This document shows, one piece after another, positions 23,071-31,924 of a DNA stretch of 64,000 bases. Under the pieces are notes generated by a model. It was not told the origin of the DNA, searched no databases, and saw only the letters and a list, made by a program, of their open reading frames with translations. How positions within the stretch are numbered: position 1 is the stretch's first letter; every line of letters starts with the position of its first letter. This DNA is from JAXLYE01 sp046351595 (GTDB lineage: Bacteria > Myxococcota_A > Polyangia > Palsa-1104 > JAEUJZ01): NCBI GenBank assembly GCA_046351595.1, contig JAXLYE010000007.1, positions 186,001 through 250,000 of the forward strand. The letters run 5' to 3'. The position numbers and the translations under genes are program-made.

Positions 23071-26000
23071 ATGAGCGCGCGACCCGGCCCCCGTCCTGCA
23101 ACAAGCTGTCCTACGGCCGCCACCGGACCCCGCGCCGGGCGCCGCGCGGCCGCATTCCTGAGGGCGCTGGCGTGCCTCGTGATCTTCGTGCTGCTCGTCG
23201 GTGAGCGCGCGGCCGAGGCGCAGCTGCAGTACGGCCAGATCCAGGGCACGGTGCGCAGCCGCGACGACGGGCGCGCGCTGTCCGGGGTCACGGTGGTGGT
23301 CAGCGGCCCGGCGCTGCAGGGCGATCAGACCGAGCTCACGGATCGCGACGGCCGCTACCTCGTCACGCAGCTGCCGCCCGGCGACAGCTACGTCGTCCGC
23401 TACTACTTCAGCGACGTCGTCGTCGAGCGGCCCGGCATCCGCGTGACGCAGAACAAGACGCTGACCATCCCGATCAGCATGCCGACGTACCGCGGCCAGA
23501 AGGACAAGTACGTCGTGCGCGAGCGCGCCCCCAACGTCGACACCGCGAGCGCCAACACCGGCGTCGAGATCAACCAGGAGCTCTTGCAGAACACCCCGGT
23601 GCGCGGTCGCACCTTCGAGTCGGTGCTCAGCCTGGCCCCGGGCTCGGCCGACGTGGCGCCGCGGCAGCAGGCGGGCGGCGACGTCGGCGTCTCGTTCGGC
23701 GGCTCGGCCGGCAACGAGAACGCGGTGATCATCGACGGCCTCAACACCACCGACGTCAACACCGGGATGATGGCGACCCAGCTGCACCAGCAGTTCATCA
23801 AAGAGGTCAACGTCATCACCGGCGGCTACCAGGCCGAGTACGGGCGGGCCGGCGGCGCCGTGGTTTCGATCGTCACCAAGTCCGGCAGCAACGAGTTCCA
23901 CGGCAGCCTGTTCACGTCGGTGCTGCCGTTCCAGGCGCAGGCCCGCGACATCGCCCGCCTGGGCGAGGCCATCGCGACACGCACGCGCACCCAGATCCAG
24001 TACGACTTCGGCTTCGAGCTCGGCGGCCCGATCGTCAAGGACCGCATCTGGTTCTTCGTCGGCTTCGCTCCGACCTTCACGAACAACGTCACCGAGCGCG
24101 CCATCCGCACGCTGCTCGACGAGCCCGACCCCGACTACCGCGATCCGCCGTACCTCTCGAGCCCGGTCCTGTCCGATCGGCCGCGCCTCTTGGCCAAGCG
24201 CGCCGTTGAGGTCCCCGGCCGCACCCGCGAGCTCGACGAGGCCCGCCGCCTGTACAACTGGATCGCCAAGCTGCAGCTCAACCTGAGCCCCGATCACAAC
24301 ATCACGCTCGGCTACATCGGCGCGCCCGAGTTCCGCAGCGACTACCTGACGAGCTACCTCGGCAGCTACTCCGCCAGCTACAAGGACGACGTCGGCGCCA
24401 TGCGCATCTCGCGCGCGACGCAGATCCACGACGCGACCGTGCGCTACACCGGCAAGCTGTTTTCGCACAAGCTGCAGGTCGAGGTCCTGTACGGCTACCA
24501 CTACCAGAGCCTGCAGGAGCTCCCGGACTCCGAGTCCGTCCAGCAGGTCCGCTACCGCGCGCCGCCCGAAGACCCGAACTCGCTGGCCGACTTCGAGGAC
24601 ATCCCCGAGTGCCAGCGCCGGCTCGTCAACGGGCGGATGTTCAACCCCTGTCCGGTGACCGACTACTCGCGCGGCGGCTTCGGCCAGTACACGCCGCTGC
24701 GCATCCTCGAGCGCCACGCGCTGACCGCGACCGCCACGCTGTTCCTCAAGCTCGCCGGCAACCACGCCTTCAAGCTCGGCTTCGAGTTCGAGGACAACCG
24801 CAACGACAACACCAAGAAGTACACCGGCAGCGACTTCAACCCGGGCGATCCGTTCTCGGGCCACCTGTCGTGGGACACAAACGGCACCGGCGACGGCCTG
24901 CGCATCAGCCGCGGCTACGCGCTGGAGAAGCCGTACAACTTCTTCGGCATCCGCGGCGAGCCGTGCGCCGGCCAGGACGGCCGCTACTGCTTCAACCAGT
25001 TCCGCGCCATCACCGAGACGCGCAACTACGCCCTGTACCTGCGCGACAGCTGGAACCTGTCGTTTCTGCCCGGCTTCGTCATCAACGCCGGCCTGCGCTG
25101 GGAGCCGCAGGAGATCTTCGCCGTCGACGGCTCGAAGCAGATCGCGATCTACGACAACCTCGCGCCGCGGGTCGGCCTGGTCTACGACGTCGCGCGCAAC
25201 GGCCGCAGCAAGGTCTACTTCAACTACGGCCGCTTCTATCAGTCGATCCCGATGGACATCAACGACCGCATCTTCAGCGGCGAGGGGTTCCTGCGCGGGC
25301 GCGGCTTCGCGACGGACTGTGCGCGCGCGCAGCTGTCACCGGGCGGTCGGCCGCTGCCGGTGCCGCAGCGCAGCGCCGACGCGCCCTGCAGCCTGGCCGA
25401 GCCGCGCCTGTCCGGCGCCGAGTACGGCCTGGTCGCGCCCAACCTCAAGGGCCAGTACGTAAACGAGATCGTCGTCGGTGCGCAGTACGACGTCGGCCTC
25501 GACATCGTGCTCGGCGCCTACTACACCTTCCGCAACCTCGGCTCGATCGTCGAGGACATGTCCGTCGACGGCGGCACCAACTACTTCATCGCCAACCCCG
25601 GCCAGGCCCCGGACCCCGCGGTCGCGGCCAAGCTCGAGCGCGAGGCCAAGCGCGCGCAGGACGCGCTCAGCGCCCGCCCCGACGACGCCGCGCTGCAGGG
25701 CGACGCCGCCATCGCCCAGGCCCGCCTCGACGTGTACCGCGCCAACGTCCTGTTCCCGACGGCCAAGCGCGACTATCACGCGGTCACGCTCTTGCTCAGC
25801 AAGCGCCTGTCCAAGCGCTTCTCGATCCTCGCCAACTACACGTACTCGCGCCTGCTCGGCAACTTCCCGGGGCTGTTCTCGCCGTACGTCAACCAGCTGG
25901 ACCCCAACATCACGTCGCAGTTTGACATCATCGACCTCACCGTGAACCGCGACGGCCCGCTCAACAACGACCGTCCGCACAACGTCAAGGCCACCGGCTT

Positions 26001-26445
26001 CTACGTGCAGCCCGTCGGTGGCAGCGGCTCGCTGACGCTGAGCCTGACCTTCACCGCCATCTCGGGGCGGCCGATCCAGGCGCTGGGCGCGCACGCCTCG
26101 TACGGCACCCGCCAGGTGCTGATCCTGCCCAACGGCAGCGCCGGCCGCACGCCGATGGTGACCCAGCTCGATCTGCACATCGGCTACGATCAGAGGCTCA
26201 CCCAAAAGAGCAGCGTGAGCGTCTTTCTCGACATCGTGAACCTGCTGAACCAGCAGGCGATCACCAACGTCGACGACGAGTACACCTCGTCGCTGGTCAG
26301 CCCGATCGTCTACGGCCGGCCGTCGGACCTCAAGCACCTTGCGACCAACGACGGCACGCCGCTTGTCATAAACAGCAACTACGGTCAGCCTACGGCTTTC
26401 CAGACGCCGCTCTACCTGCGCTGCGGGGCGCGCCTGGCGTTCTGA
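23071..26445 (+). CDS. Oar-like TonB-dependent receptor
   Basis: 1124 aa. After a signal peptide (FLRALACLVIFVLLVGERAAEA) comes a carboxypeptidase-regulatory-like domain (QIQGTVRSRDDGRALSGVTV to YLVTQLPPGDSY, ~50-115). A plug domain follows (NENAVIIDGLNTTDVNTG, YQAEYGRAGGAVVSIVTKSG), then a long outer-membrane beta barrel. This is the layout of Oar of Myxococcus, an outer-membrane protein needed for adventurous motility and development. The substrate is unknown. A helical Ala/Arg-rich insert at about residues 845-890 (KLEREAKRAQDALSARPD) is unusual for a barrel loop. The stop lies in a 14-bp triple repeat. The ATG follows CGAGGAGAAC. Confidence 0.9.
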   Translation: MSARPGPRPATSCPTAATGPRAGRRAAAFLRALACLVIFVLLVGERAAEAQLQYGQIQGTVRSRDDGRALSGVTVVVSGPALQGDQTELTDRDGRYLVTQLPPGDSYVVRYYFSDVVVERPGIRVTQNKTLTIPISMPTYRGQKDKYVVRERAPNVDTASANTGVEINQELLQNTPVRGRTFESVLSLAPGSADVAPRQQAGGDVGVSFGGSAGNENAVIIDGLNTTDVNTGMMATQLHQQFIKEVNVITGGYQAEYGRAGGAVVSIVTKSGSNEFHGSLFTSVLPFQAQARDIARLGEAIATRTRTQIQYDFGFELGGPIVKDRIWFFVGFAPTFTNNVTERAIRTLLDEPDPDYRDPPYLSSPVLSDRPRLLAKRAVEVPGRTRELDEARRLYNWIAKLQLNLSPDHNITLGYIGAPEFRSDYLTSYLGSYSASYKDDVGAMRISRATQIHDATVRYTGKLFSHKLQVEVLYGYHYQSLQELPDSESVQQVRYRAPPEDPNSLADFEDIPECQRRLVNGRMFNPCPVTDYSRGGFGQYTPLRILERHALTATATLFLKLAGNHAFKLGFEFEDNRNDNTKKYTGSDFNPGDPFSGHLSWDTNGTGDGLRISRGYALEKPYNFFGIRGEPCAGQDGRYCFNQFRAITETRNYALYLRDSWNLSFLPGFVINAGLRWEPQEIFAVDGSKQIAIYDNLAPRVGLVYDVARNGRSKVYFNYGRFYQSIPMDINDRIFSGEGFLRGRGFATDCARAQLSPGGRPLPVPQRSADAPCSLAEPRLSGAEYGLVAPNLKGQYVNEIVVGAQYDVGLDIVLGAYYTFRNLGSIVEDMSVDGGTNYFIANPGQAPDPAVAAKLEREAKRAQDALSARPDDAALQGDAAIAQARLDVYRANVLFPTAKRDYHAVTLLLSKRLSKRFSILANYTYSRLLGNFPGLFSPYVNQLDPNITSQFDIIDLTVNRDGPLNNDRPHNVKATGFYVQPVGGSGSLTLSLTFTAISGRPIQALGAHASYGTRQVLILPNGSAGRTPMVTQLDLHIGYDQRLTQKSSVSVFLDIVNLLNQQAITNVDDEYTSSLVSPIVYGRPSDLKHLATNDGTPLVINSNYGQPTAFQTPLYLRCGARLAF

Positions 26446-26473
26446 GCCTGGCGTTCTGAGCCTGGCGTTCTAA
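26432..26473 (+). repeat. 14-bp tandem repeat, three copies, spanning a stop codon
   Basis: Unit GCCTGGCGTTCTGA at 26432-26445, 26446-26459 and 26460-26473 (the last copy ends TAA). The first copy encodes the final codons and stop of the TonB receptor; the others are downstream. It looks like slippage duplication. Confidence 0.9.
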
Positions 26474-26490
26474 GAAGGAAGGGAAAAGGG

Positions 26491-27318
26491 ATGCGATCGA
26501 ACTGGCGGCTGGCATGGAGCGTCGCGGTGGCCCTGGTCGGGGCGGTCGCCCTCGTCGGAGCCGCGCCCGCGCGCGCCGAGGACTCCACCAGCATCAAGGG
26601 CCCGTGGCAGCCGGTGCGCAGCGACAACGGCATCACCGTCGTGCGCCGCACCGTCGCCGGCACGCAGCTGCACGAGTTCCAGGGCACCGGAATCATCGAG
26701 GCCCCGATCTCGGTGGTGATGGCGGTGCTCAACGACGCCGAGCACCGGCGCGAGTGGATGAAGGAGTCCAAGGAGCAGCGCACGCTCCAGCAGGTAAACG
26801 ACCGCATGGTCATCCTGTACAACCGCATCGGCGCGCCGTGGCCGGTGGCGGATCGCGACTCGGTCCTGCGCGCCGTGACCCTTTTTGATACGCGCAACAA
26901 GCTGGTGCGCATCGAGATCGTCAGCACCACGCACCCCGACGCGCCGCCGGTCAAGGGCGCGGTGCGCATGCCCTTCATGGTCGCGCACTGGTACCTGTGG
27001 CCGGCCGAGGGCGGCAAGTGGACGCGCGCCGAGTACCAGGTGCACGCGGACCCCGGCGGCAGCCTGCCGGACTGGCTGATCAACCTGGTCTCCAAGAAGA
27101 TCCCGCACGACACGATCAGCGCCCTGCGCGAGCAGGTGAAGCGCCGCCGCTACCCCGAGCTCGAGGCCAAGATCGAGTCCCAGCCCGAGTACCGCGCCGT
27201 CGTCTCTCCCGACGCCGCCGCGCCGCCCGCGTCGCCTCCGCCCGCGGCCCCCGCCCCTCCGGTCCAGCAGCCGGCGCACCAACCGGCGCACCAGCCTGCT
27301 CACCAACCTGCTCAGTAG
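26491..27318 (+). CDS. START/SRPBCC-domain secreted protein
   Basis: 275 aa. Signal peptide at 1-30 (ending APARA). Residues ~35-215 match the START lipid-binding fold as seen in bacterial StAR-like proteins: ITVVRRTVAGTQLHEFQGTG, HRREWMKESKEQRTL, DRMVILYNRIGAPWPVADRD and HADPGGSLPDWLINLVSKKI. It is probably periplasmic and may bind a lipid or other hydrophobic ligand. The tail is Pro/Ala-rich and ends in HQPA repeats. A strong AAGGAAGG ribosome-binding site precedes the ATG. The 3' end overlaps the convergent oxygenase gene by 7 bp. Confidence 0.85.
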   Translation: MRSNWRLAWSVAVALVGAVALVGAAPARAEDSTSIKGPWQPVRSDNGITVVRRTVAGTQLHEFQGTGIIEAPISVVMAVLNDAEHRREWMKESKEQRTLQQVNDRMVILYNRIGAPWPVADRDSVLRAVTLFDTRNKLVRIEIVSTTHPDAPPVKGAVRMPFMVAHWYLWPAEGGKWTRAEYQVHADPGGSLPDWLINLVSKKIPHDTISALREQVKRRRYPELEAKIESQPEYRAVVSPDAAAPPASPPPAAPAPPVQQPAHQPAHQPAHQPAQ

Positions 27319-28013
27319 ACCAGATCCGAGCGCACCGCGTACTTCACGCCGTCCGTGACCTCCGCGCCCTCGTGCAGCAAGAGGTGGTCGAAGACCACGA
27401 CGCTGCCCGGCGCGGGCCGCAGCGCGAACCGCACGCGGTTGTTGAACTTGCGCCCGCGCCCCGCGCCGCGCCGGCTCTGCTTCTCCTTCTGCTCGAAGAA
27501 GCGCGTCTCGCCGCCGCCGAAGCCCTCGTTCAGGTAGATCATCAGCGACGCGCGTGTCTCGCCCAGCGGCACCTTCGTGCGCACGTCCACGTGCGGGAAG
27601 AAGCGCTGTCCCGTCTCGTAGCGGTAGACGCGGAAGCGGCCGTTGAGTCCCTTGAGGCTGGCGGCCTCGTGCCGCGCATCGACGTGCTCGCGGATGCGCG
27701 CCCACAGCGCCAGCGCCAGCGGCGGCGCGTCCAGCACCACGCGCAGGTTGTTCCGCACCGCCAGGTTGACGCGGTAGGTGTCGTTGCCGATGGCGAGCCC
27801 CGCGTGCGAAAAGCCGATCGCCTCGGCCGCCGCGATCAGGCGCTTGCACTCCCGCTGTGTCATCACGCGGTGCAGCAGGTATACGCCCGTGGCGACGTCC
27901 TCGCGGCGGACCGCGGCCTCGTGCCCTTCGTCGACGAGCACGTCGTCGAGGCGGTGCGGCGCGGCGTGGAACGTCTCTTCGCGGCGGAACGAGATGTGCT
28001 CGCGGTTCCTCAT
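27312..28013 (-). CDS. 2-oxoglutarate/Fe(II) oxygenase, prolyl-4-hydroxylase-like
   Basis: 233-aa double-stranded beta-helix dioxygenase. The iron triad is visible as His141 and Asp143 (FPHVDV) and His214 (LLHEGAEV), with Arg228 (KYAVRSD) as the likely 2-oxoglutarate anchor. YRYETGQRFFPHVD and LMIYLNEGFGGGET are typical of P4H-like enzymes. The family hydroxylates proline, other amino acids or small molecules; the substrate is unknown. It lies 84 bp downstream of the P450 gene on the same strand, so both could serve one oxidative pathway, but two hairpins lie between them. Confidence 0.87.
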   Translation of the reverse strand: MRNREHISFRREETFHAAPHRLDDVLVDEGHEAAVRREDVATGVYLLHRVMTQRECKRLIAAAEAIGFSHAGLAIGNDTYRVNLAVRNNLRVVLDAPPLALALWARIREHVDARHEAASLKGLNGRFRVYRYETGQRFFPHVDVRTKVPLGETRASLMIYLNEGFGGGETRFFEQKEKQSRRGAGRGRKFNNRVRFALRPAPGSVVVFDHLLLHEGAEVTDGVKYAVRSDLVY

Positions 28014-28032
28014 GGTCCCCCCAGACCGGCCC

Positions 28033-28078
28033 GCACGAACCGTGCATTGCGTGCAACTTCGACCCGCTGAAGTTGCAC
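28033..28078 (-). terminator. two hairpins between P450 and oxygenase genes
   Basis: A perfect 10-bp inverted repeat GTGCAACTTC (28051-28060) / GAAGTTGCAC (28069-28078) with an 8-nt loop lies 20 nt after the P450 stop. A second, smaller one GCACG-AAC-CGTGC (28033-28045) follows. No U-run follows. Either a terminator for the P450 gene or an operator for the oxygenase gene. Confidence 0.55.
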
Positions 28079-28097
28079 GCGCCGAAAGGCCCGCCGG

Positions 28098-29354
28098 CTA
28101 CTCCGTCAGCGCCCGGAAGCGCACCGGCATCGTCTTCAGCCCGTTCAGGAAGTTCGAGCGCAGCCGCGTCACCGGCCCGGTGAGCTCGAGGTCGGTGATG
28201 CGCGCGAACAGCTCCTCGAACATGCAGCGCGCCTCCAGCCGCGCCAGCGCCGCGCCCAGGCACAGGTGCGCGCCGACGCCGAAGGCGACGTGCGGGTTGG
28301 GGCTGCGCGCGACGTCGAAGCGGTCGGGGTTCGTGAACACGCGCTCGTCGCGGTTGGCCGAGGCGTGCGCCAGGATCACGCGATCGCCGGCGCGCAGCGT
28401 CTTGCCGCCGAACTCGAGATCCCGCGCCGCGGTGCGCCGGAACTGCACCACCGGCGAGACGTAGCGCAGCATCTCCTCGACGGCCGAGGGCATCAGGTGC
28501 GGCTCGCGGCGGAGCCGATCGTACTGCTCGGGGTTCTGCATCAGCGCCCGCATGCCGCCCGAGATGAGGTTGCGCGTGGTCTCGTTGCCGGCGACGACCA
28601 GCAGCAGGAAGAAGGCGTTGAACTCGGCCTGCGTCAGCTTGTCGCCGTTGACCTCCGCGGTCAGAAGCTGGCTGACCACGTCGTCGCCGGGCTGCTCGCG
28701 CCGCCGGCTCGCCAGCTGATCCGAGTACGCGTACATGCTGAGCGCGCCCGCGAACGCCGCGTCCGTGCCCGCGTGGTCGATCATCGAGTCGCTCATGCCG
28801 ACGAGGCTCTGCCAGTCCTCCTCGGGCACGCCGAGCAGCGCGAAGATGACGCGCATCGGCAGCGGGCTGGCGATGTCGGCCACGAAGTCGCACTCGCCCC
28901 GCGGCACCACGGCGTCGAGCACGTTCTTGCACAGGCGCCGCACCTCGGGCTCCAGGCGGTCGATGACGCGCGAGCTGAACGAGCGGCTGATCAGGCGCCG
29001 GTAGCGGGTGTGCCCGGGCGGGTCCATGTTGATGAGCAAGAGGCGCGAGATGTCGAGGCGCTCGACCGGCTCGTTGAGCATGCTGGTGGTGCCCAGCCAC
29101 GACGAGAAGCCGCTGCTGTCGACGAGGGCCTTCTGGACGTCGGCGTGGCGCGTGAGCAGCCAGTAGCCGGGCTCCGAGGCGCTGGGGTAGCTCGCGGCGT
29201 GCCACGACACCGGATCGTCGGCCCGCAGCTGGGCGTAGGCGGCGTGCGGCACGCCGCGCTCGAACGAGGCCGGGTCGACGAAGTCGATGGCGCCGGCAGC
29301 CTCCGCGGCGGCGATCGGATCGGTCACAGGGGCAGGAGCGGGTTCGGTGGACAT
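28098..29354 (-). CDS. cytochrome P450
   Basis: 418-aa soluble bacterial P450. The I-helix oxygen-binding motif is AGNETT, the K-helix ExxR is EEMLR, and the heme-ligand loop is FGVGAHLCLGAALAR with Cys near residue 366. MDPPGHTRYRRLISRSFS is also a strong family mark. The sequence around the heme loop resembles bacterial steroid or fatty-acid hydroxylating P450s (CYP125/142/124 group), but substrate assignment is not safe from sequence. No ferredoxin or reductase gene is adjacent. The start MSTEPAP fits family length. Confidence 0.95.
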   Translation of the reverse strand: MSTEPAPAPVTDPIAAAEAAGAIDFVDPASFERGVPHAAYAQLRADDPVSWHAASYPSASEPGYWLLTRHADVQKALVDSSGFSSWLGTTSMLNEPVERLDISRLLLINMDPPGHTRYRRLISRSFSSRVIDRLEPEVRRLCKNVLDAVVPRGECDFVADIASPLPMRVIFALLGVPEEDWQSLVGMSDSMIDHAGTDAAFAGALSMYAYSDQLASRRREQPGDDVVSQLLTAEVNGDKLTQAEFNAFFLLLVVAGNETTRNLISGGMRALMQNPEQYDRLRREPHLMPSAVEEMLRYVSPVVQFRRTAARDLEFGGKTLRAGDRVILAHASANRDERVFTNPDRFDVARSPNPHVAFGVGAHLCLGAALARLEARCMFEELFARITDLELTGPVTRLRSNFLNGLKTMPVRFRALTE

Positions 29355-29484
29355 GGCTGCATTGTAGAAGGCTTCCGGCCGCCTTCCGCAGCCCGCGTTT
29401 CCCGCAGACGGTGACGGTGCCCGGCGCGGGCCCGGCGGCGGATCGACGCGCGAGCGAGCTGCGCCCGCGGCGCGCGGCGCGGCG

Positions 29485-30666
29485 CTACGGAGCGGCGTCC
29501 GGCAGCTTGCGGATGACCCAGGCGCCCGGGGTCTGCGGATCCGGCTCGCGCAGCCGCGACATCTGCGAAGCGAGCGTGATCTTGCTGCGCTCCAGCCAGG
29601 CGCGGAACACCGCCCCGTCCTGCGAGATGTACTCGTACACCCCGTCGAGCCGCGCCCGCGTGCGCAGCACGATCGCCTTGTCGTCCATCGGCAGCGCCAG
29701 CAGGCTCTTTCGGAACGACGGCGTGTACGTGAAGTACCGCTCGGCGTTGGACAGGTACAGCAGGCCGACCTTGAGGCCGCTGGCGCTGAGCGCGTTGGCG
29801 ATGCTGGTCATGGCGCCGCCGGCGGTCAGGTCGCCGCGCACCATGACGACGCGGTCGGCGCGGAACAGCGCCGCCACGGTGTCGTACTGCGCCTGATCGG
29901 TCAGGAACCAGGGCACCTTGTGGATCCCGAAGACCTGCAGGATCTTGTTGAAGCGCGCGGTCACCGCGTGCCGCGACATGCGGTAGGCGCGCACGCAGTC
30001 GGCGCGCCGCTTCTCGTCGGTGTACGCGGCGTTGATGGCGGCCAGCGCCGGCGCCTCGTTGCGCGGCTCCCACAGGCTGCGCAGCTCGGCCGGGGTCTTG
30101 GCGACGAGGAAGAACGCGCGGTAGACGTGGTGCACGTTGACCACGACCTGGTCGAAGTCGAACAGCACCAGCAGCTGCGGCTTCGCCCACGCGGCCAGCA
30201 GGTAGTTCTGATCCGTACCGACGCCGATGTACGCGCCGCCGCGGTTCTCGGTGGCGCGGCGGAACAGATCCAGGCGGTCCTCGTTCGACACCACGTAGTG
30301 GGTGTTGCGCACGAGCTCGGGCGGCGCGGGATCCGCGGTGATCTGCGCCAGCGCCTGCTGCGTGGCCGGTGACAGCGGCGCGAGCGGCGCCGGCCCCGGG
30401 CTCGTCGGCGGAGGCACGGCCGCCGGGGCGGTCGCTGGCGGCGGCGGCGCAACCGGCGGCGCGGCCGCGGCCGGGGCCGGACGTGCCGGCGACGGGGCTG
30501 GCGGCGGCCCGCTCTGCGCAGCAAGCCGCGGGCTGCTGAGCAGCGTGAGCGCGGCGGTCAGTGCCAGAGGCAGTGCCAGCGGCCATGCGAGCGGCCGTGC
30601 GAGAGGGACGTTCAGGCGTAAGGTCGTGCGGGCGCGGCGGAGAGCAAGCCGATCTTTGTATGCCAT
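29485..30666 (-). CDS. LIC_10091-like exported protein
   Basis: 393 aa. A long basic N terminus and hydrophobic stretch (PLALPLALTAALTLLSSPRLAA) suggest export; residues ~50-95 are Ala/Pro-rich linker. The core VRNTHYVVSNEDRLDLFRRA, GGAYIGVGTDQNYLLAAWAKP and LLVLFDFDQVVVNVHHVYRAFF resembles the Leptospira LIC_10091-type domain, a methyltransferase-like fold of unknown role. YIGVGTDQNY would correspond to the glycine-rich nucleotide loop and DFDQ to the acidic strand end. I am fairly but not fully sure of the family; activity is unknown. Confidence 0.65.
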   Translation of the reverse strand: MAYKDRLALRRARTTLRLNVPLARPLAWPLALPLALTAALTLLSSPRLAAQSGPPPAPSPARPAPAAAAPPVAPPPPATAPAAVPPPTSPGPAPLAPLSPATQQALAQITADPAPPELVRNTHYVVSNEDRLDLFRRATENRGGAYIGVGTDQNYLLAAWAKPQLLVLFDFDQVVVNVHHVYRAFFLVAKTPAELRSLWEPRNEAPALAAINAAYTDEKRRADCVRAYRMSRHAVTARFNKILQVFGIHKVPWFLTDQAQYDTVAALFRADRVVMVRGDLTAGGAMTSIANALSASGLKVGLLYLSNAERYFTYTPSFRKSLLALPMDDKAIVLRTRARLDGVYEYISQDGAVFRAWLERSKITLASQMSRLREPDPQTPGAWVIRKLPDAAP

Positions 30667-31021
30667 GGAGAGCTGGGGGCGGGCGCTGGGTCTGCGCGGC
30701 CAACGGCATCATATCCCGTCTGCCGCGCGCTCGACAATGTGTATCGCGCCGCCCGTTGATGGAGGCGCGGCGGCGTGCAGCGGGCAGCCGTGCAGCGCAC
30801 AAAAGGAGGTGCGCCGCAGCGTTCCGCGGGGAGGTTGGGGAGGTTGTAGGGAGACGGGGGCGAGGGGAGGGCAGGGCGTCAGCAGCGGGCCCGCGTCGGC
30901 GTTGGCGTTGGTGTTGGCGTCGGTATCGTCGCCGTCGCCGTCGTCGTCGCCGTCGCCGTCGTCGTCGTCGTTGACGTCGCCGCCGATGTTGCGACCGGGC
31001 CGGGGCCGCTGCGTCGCGCGG
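30667..31021. other. intergenic gap with GTC-rich microsatellite
   Basis: 355 bp. Positions 30901-30986 are a degenerate trinucleotide/hexanucleotide run (GTTGGC, then GTCGCC and GTCGTC units). The left part holds the upstream region of the LIC_10091-like gene (leftward) and the right part is downstream of the lipoprotein gene at 31022. Open frames across this stretch are low-complexity artefacts. Confidence 0.6.
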
Positions 31022-31750
31022 TTACTTGATCGAGCGGAACGCCTGGGTGACGCGCGCCGCGTCCTTCGACACGGTGACGCTGACGTAGGCCTTGCCGGCG
31101 TCGAGGTCCGAGAGCAGCGTGCCCTCGTCGGTCTTGGTCAGGCCGAGGCGCGAGGTGTCGAGGGTGCTCCACGTCGTCGGCGCCACCGTGCCCTTGGGGT
31201 TGAGCAGGCTCGCTTCGAGCACCGGACAGGGCGCGGCCTTGCACGCGGTCGGATCCGGCTTCTTCGTCGATGCGTAGAGGTCGGACTCGGGCTGGTCGGT
31301 GGTCTTGGTCGAGACGGCCTTGTTGGCGCGCGAGATCTGCAGCACGGTCATGTCCTCGCCGCTGACCTTCACCGTCGCGTAGCGGCCGTAGACCAGCATG
31401 CTGCCGATGGCCTTCTCGGCGTCGGCCTGCGCGGTCGTGCTCAGCTTGAGGGCGCGCCAGTCGAACTTGTAGATCAGGCGCGTCTGGCCGCCGTTGACCT
31501 CGACGACCTGCTTGTCCGCGCAGGGGTTGCGGAAGCAGTACAGCTTGAAGGCGCTCGGCCGCACCCAGGTCAGCGGGCTGCCGGTGGTGTCCGCCTTCTC
31601 GTCCTCGGTCACCTCGGGCAGCGAGTTGAGATCGAAGTCGTCTTCGCTGCCGCAGCCGGCGGCGCCCAGGCTCAAGGCGAAGAGGCCCATGGCAGCGACG
31701 CGCAGGCAACTCGTCGTGTGACTCTTCACGTAACTCGTCAGGGCTTTCAT
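31022..31750 (-). CDS. lipoprotein of unknown function
   Basis: 242 aa. The ATG at 31750 is fixed by GGGAGGA six bases upstream; an earlier in-frame TTG is less likely. The signal peptide (VAAMGLFALSLGAAGC) ends in a clear lipobox. The mature N terminus is acidic (SEDDFDLNSLPEVTEDEKAD), a common spacer. The rest is mixed alpha/beta with paired Cys (LYCFRNPCADKQ, CKAAPCPVLE) that may form disulfides. I recognise no family. It is divergent from the next gene, with 174 bp between. Confidence 0.72.
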   Translation of the reverse strand: MKALTSYVKSHTTSCLRVAAMGLFALSLGAAGCGSEDDFDLNSLPEVTEDEKADTTGSPLTWVRPSAFKLYCFRNPCADKQVVEVNGGQTRLIYKFDWRALKLSTTAQADAEKAIGSMLVYGRYATVKVSGEDMTVLQISRANKAVSTKTTDQPESDLYASTKKPDPTACKAAPCPVLEASLLNPKGTVAPTTWSTLDTSRLGLTKTDEGTLLSDLDAGKAYVSVTVSKDAARVTQAFRSIK

Positions 31751-31924
31751 GGCGGATCCTCCCAAGGGGAACGTTTAAGTGCGTGAGCTCAGCTGAAAAA
31801 CGAGCGCATAGTTGCGAACGGACACGGAGGGAGTCAAGCGCGAATCTCAGGAACTGTGTGACGGGCGGGCCCTCGGTGCGGTAAGCTTTTCGCGCGACGT
31901 GCAGTTCGCAAGCAGGAGGCTGTG

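Noticed and set aside
26470..29205. 911-codon minus-strand frame across the START and oxygenase genes
   Set aside because: Arg/Ala-rich composition without family motifs; it is the shadow of real genes, as are most very long frames in this GC-rich window.
30901..30986. protein-coding or CRISPR-like repeat
   Set aside because: It is a simple GTC/GCC microsatellite without spacers or a plausible reading frame.
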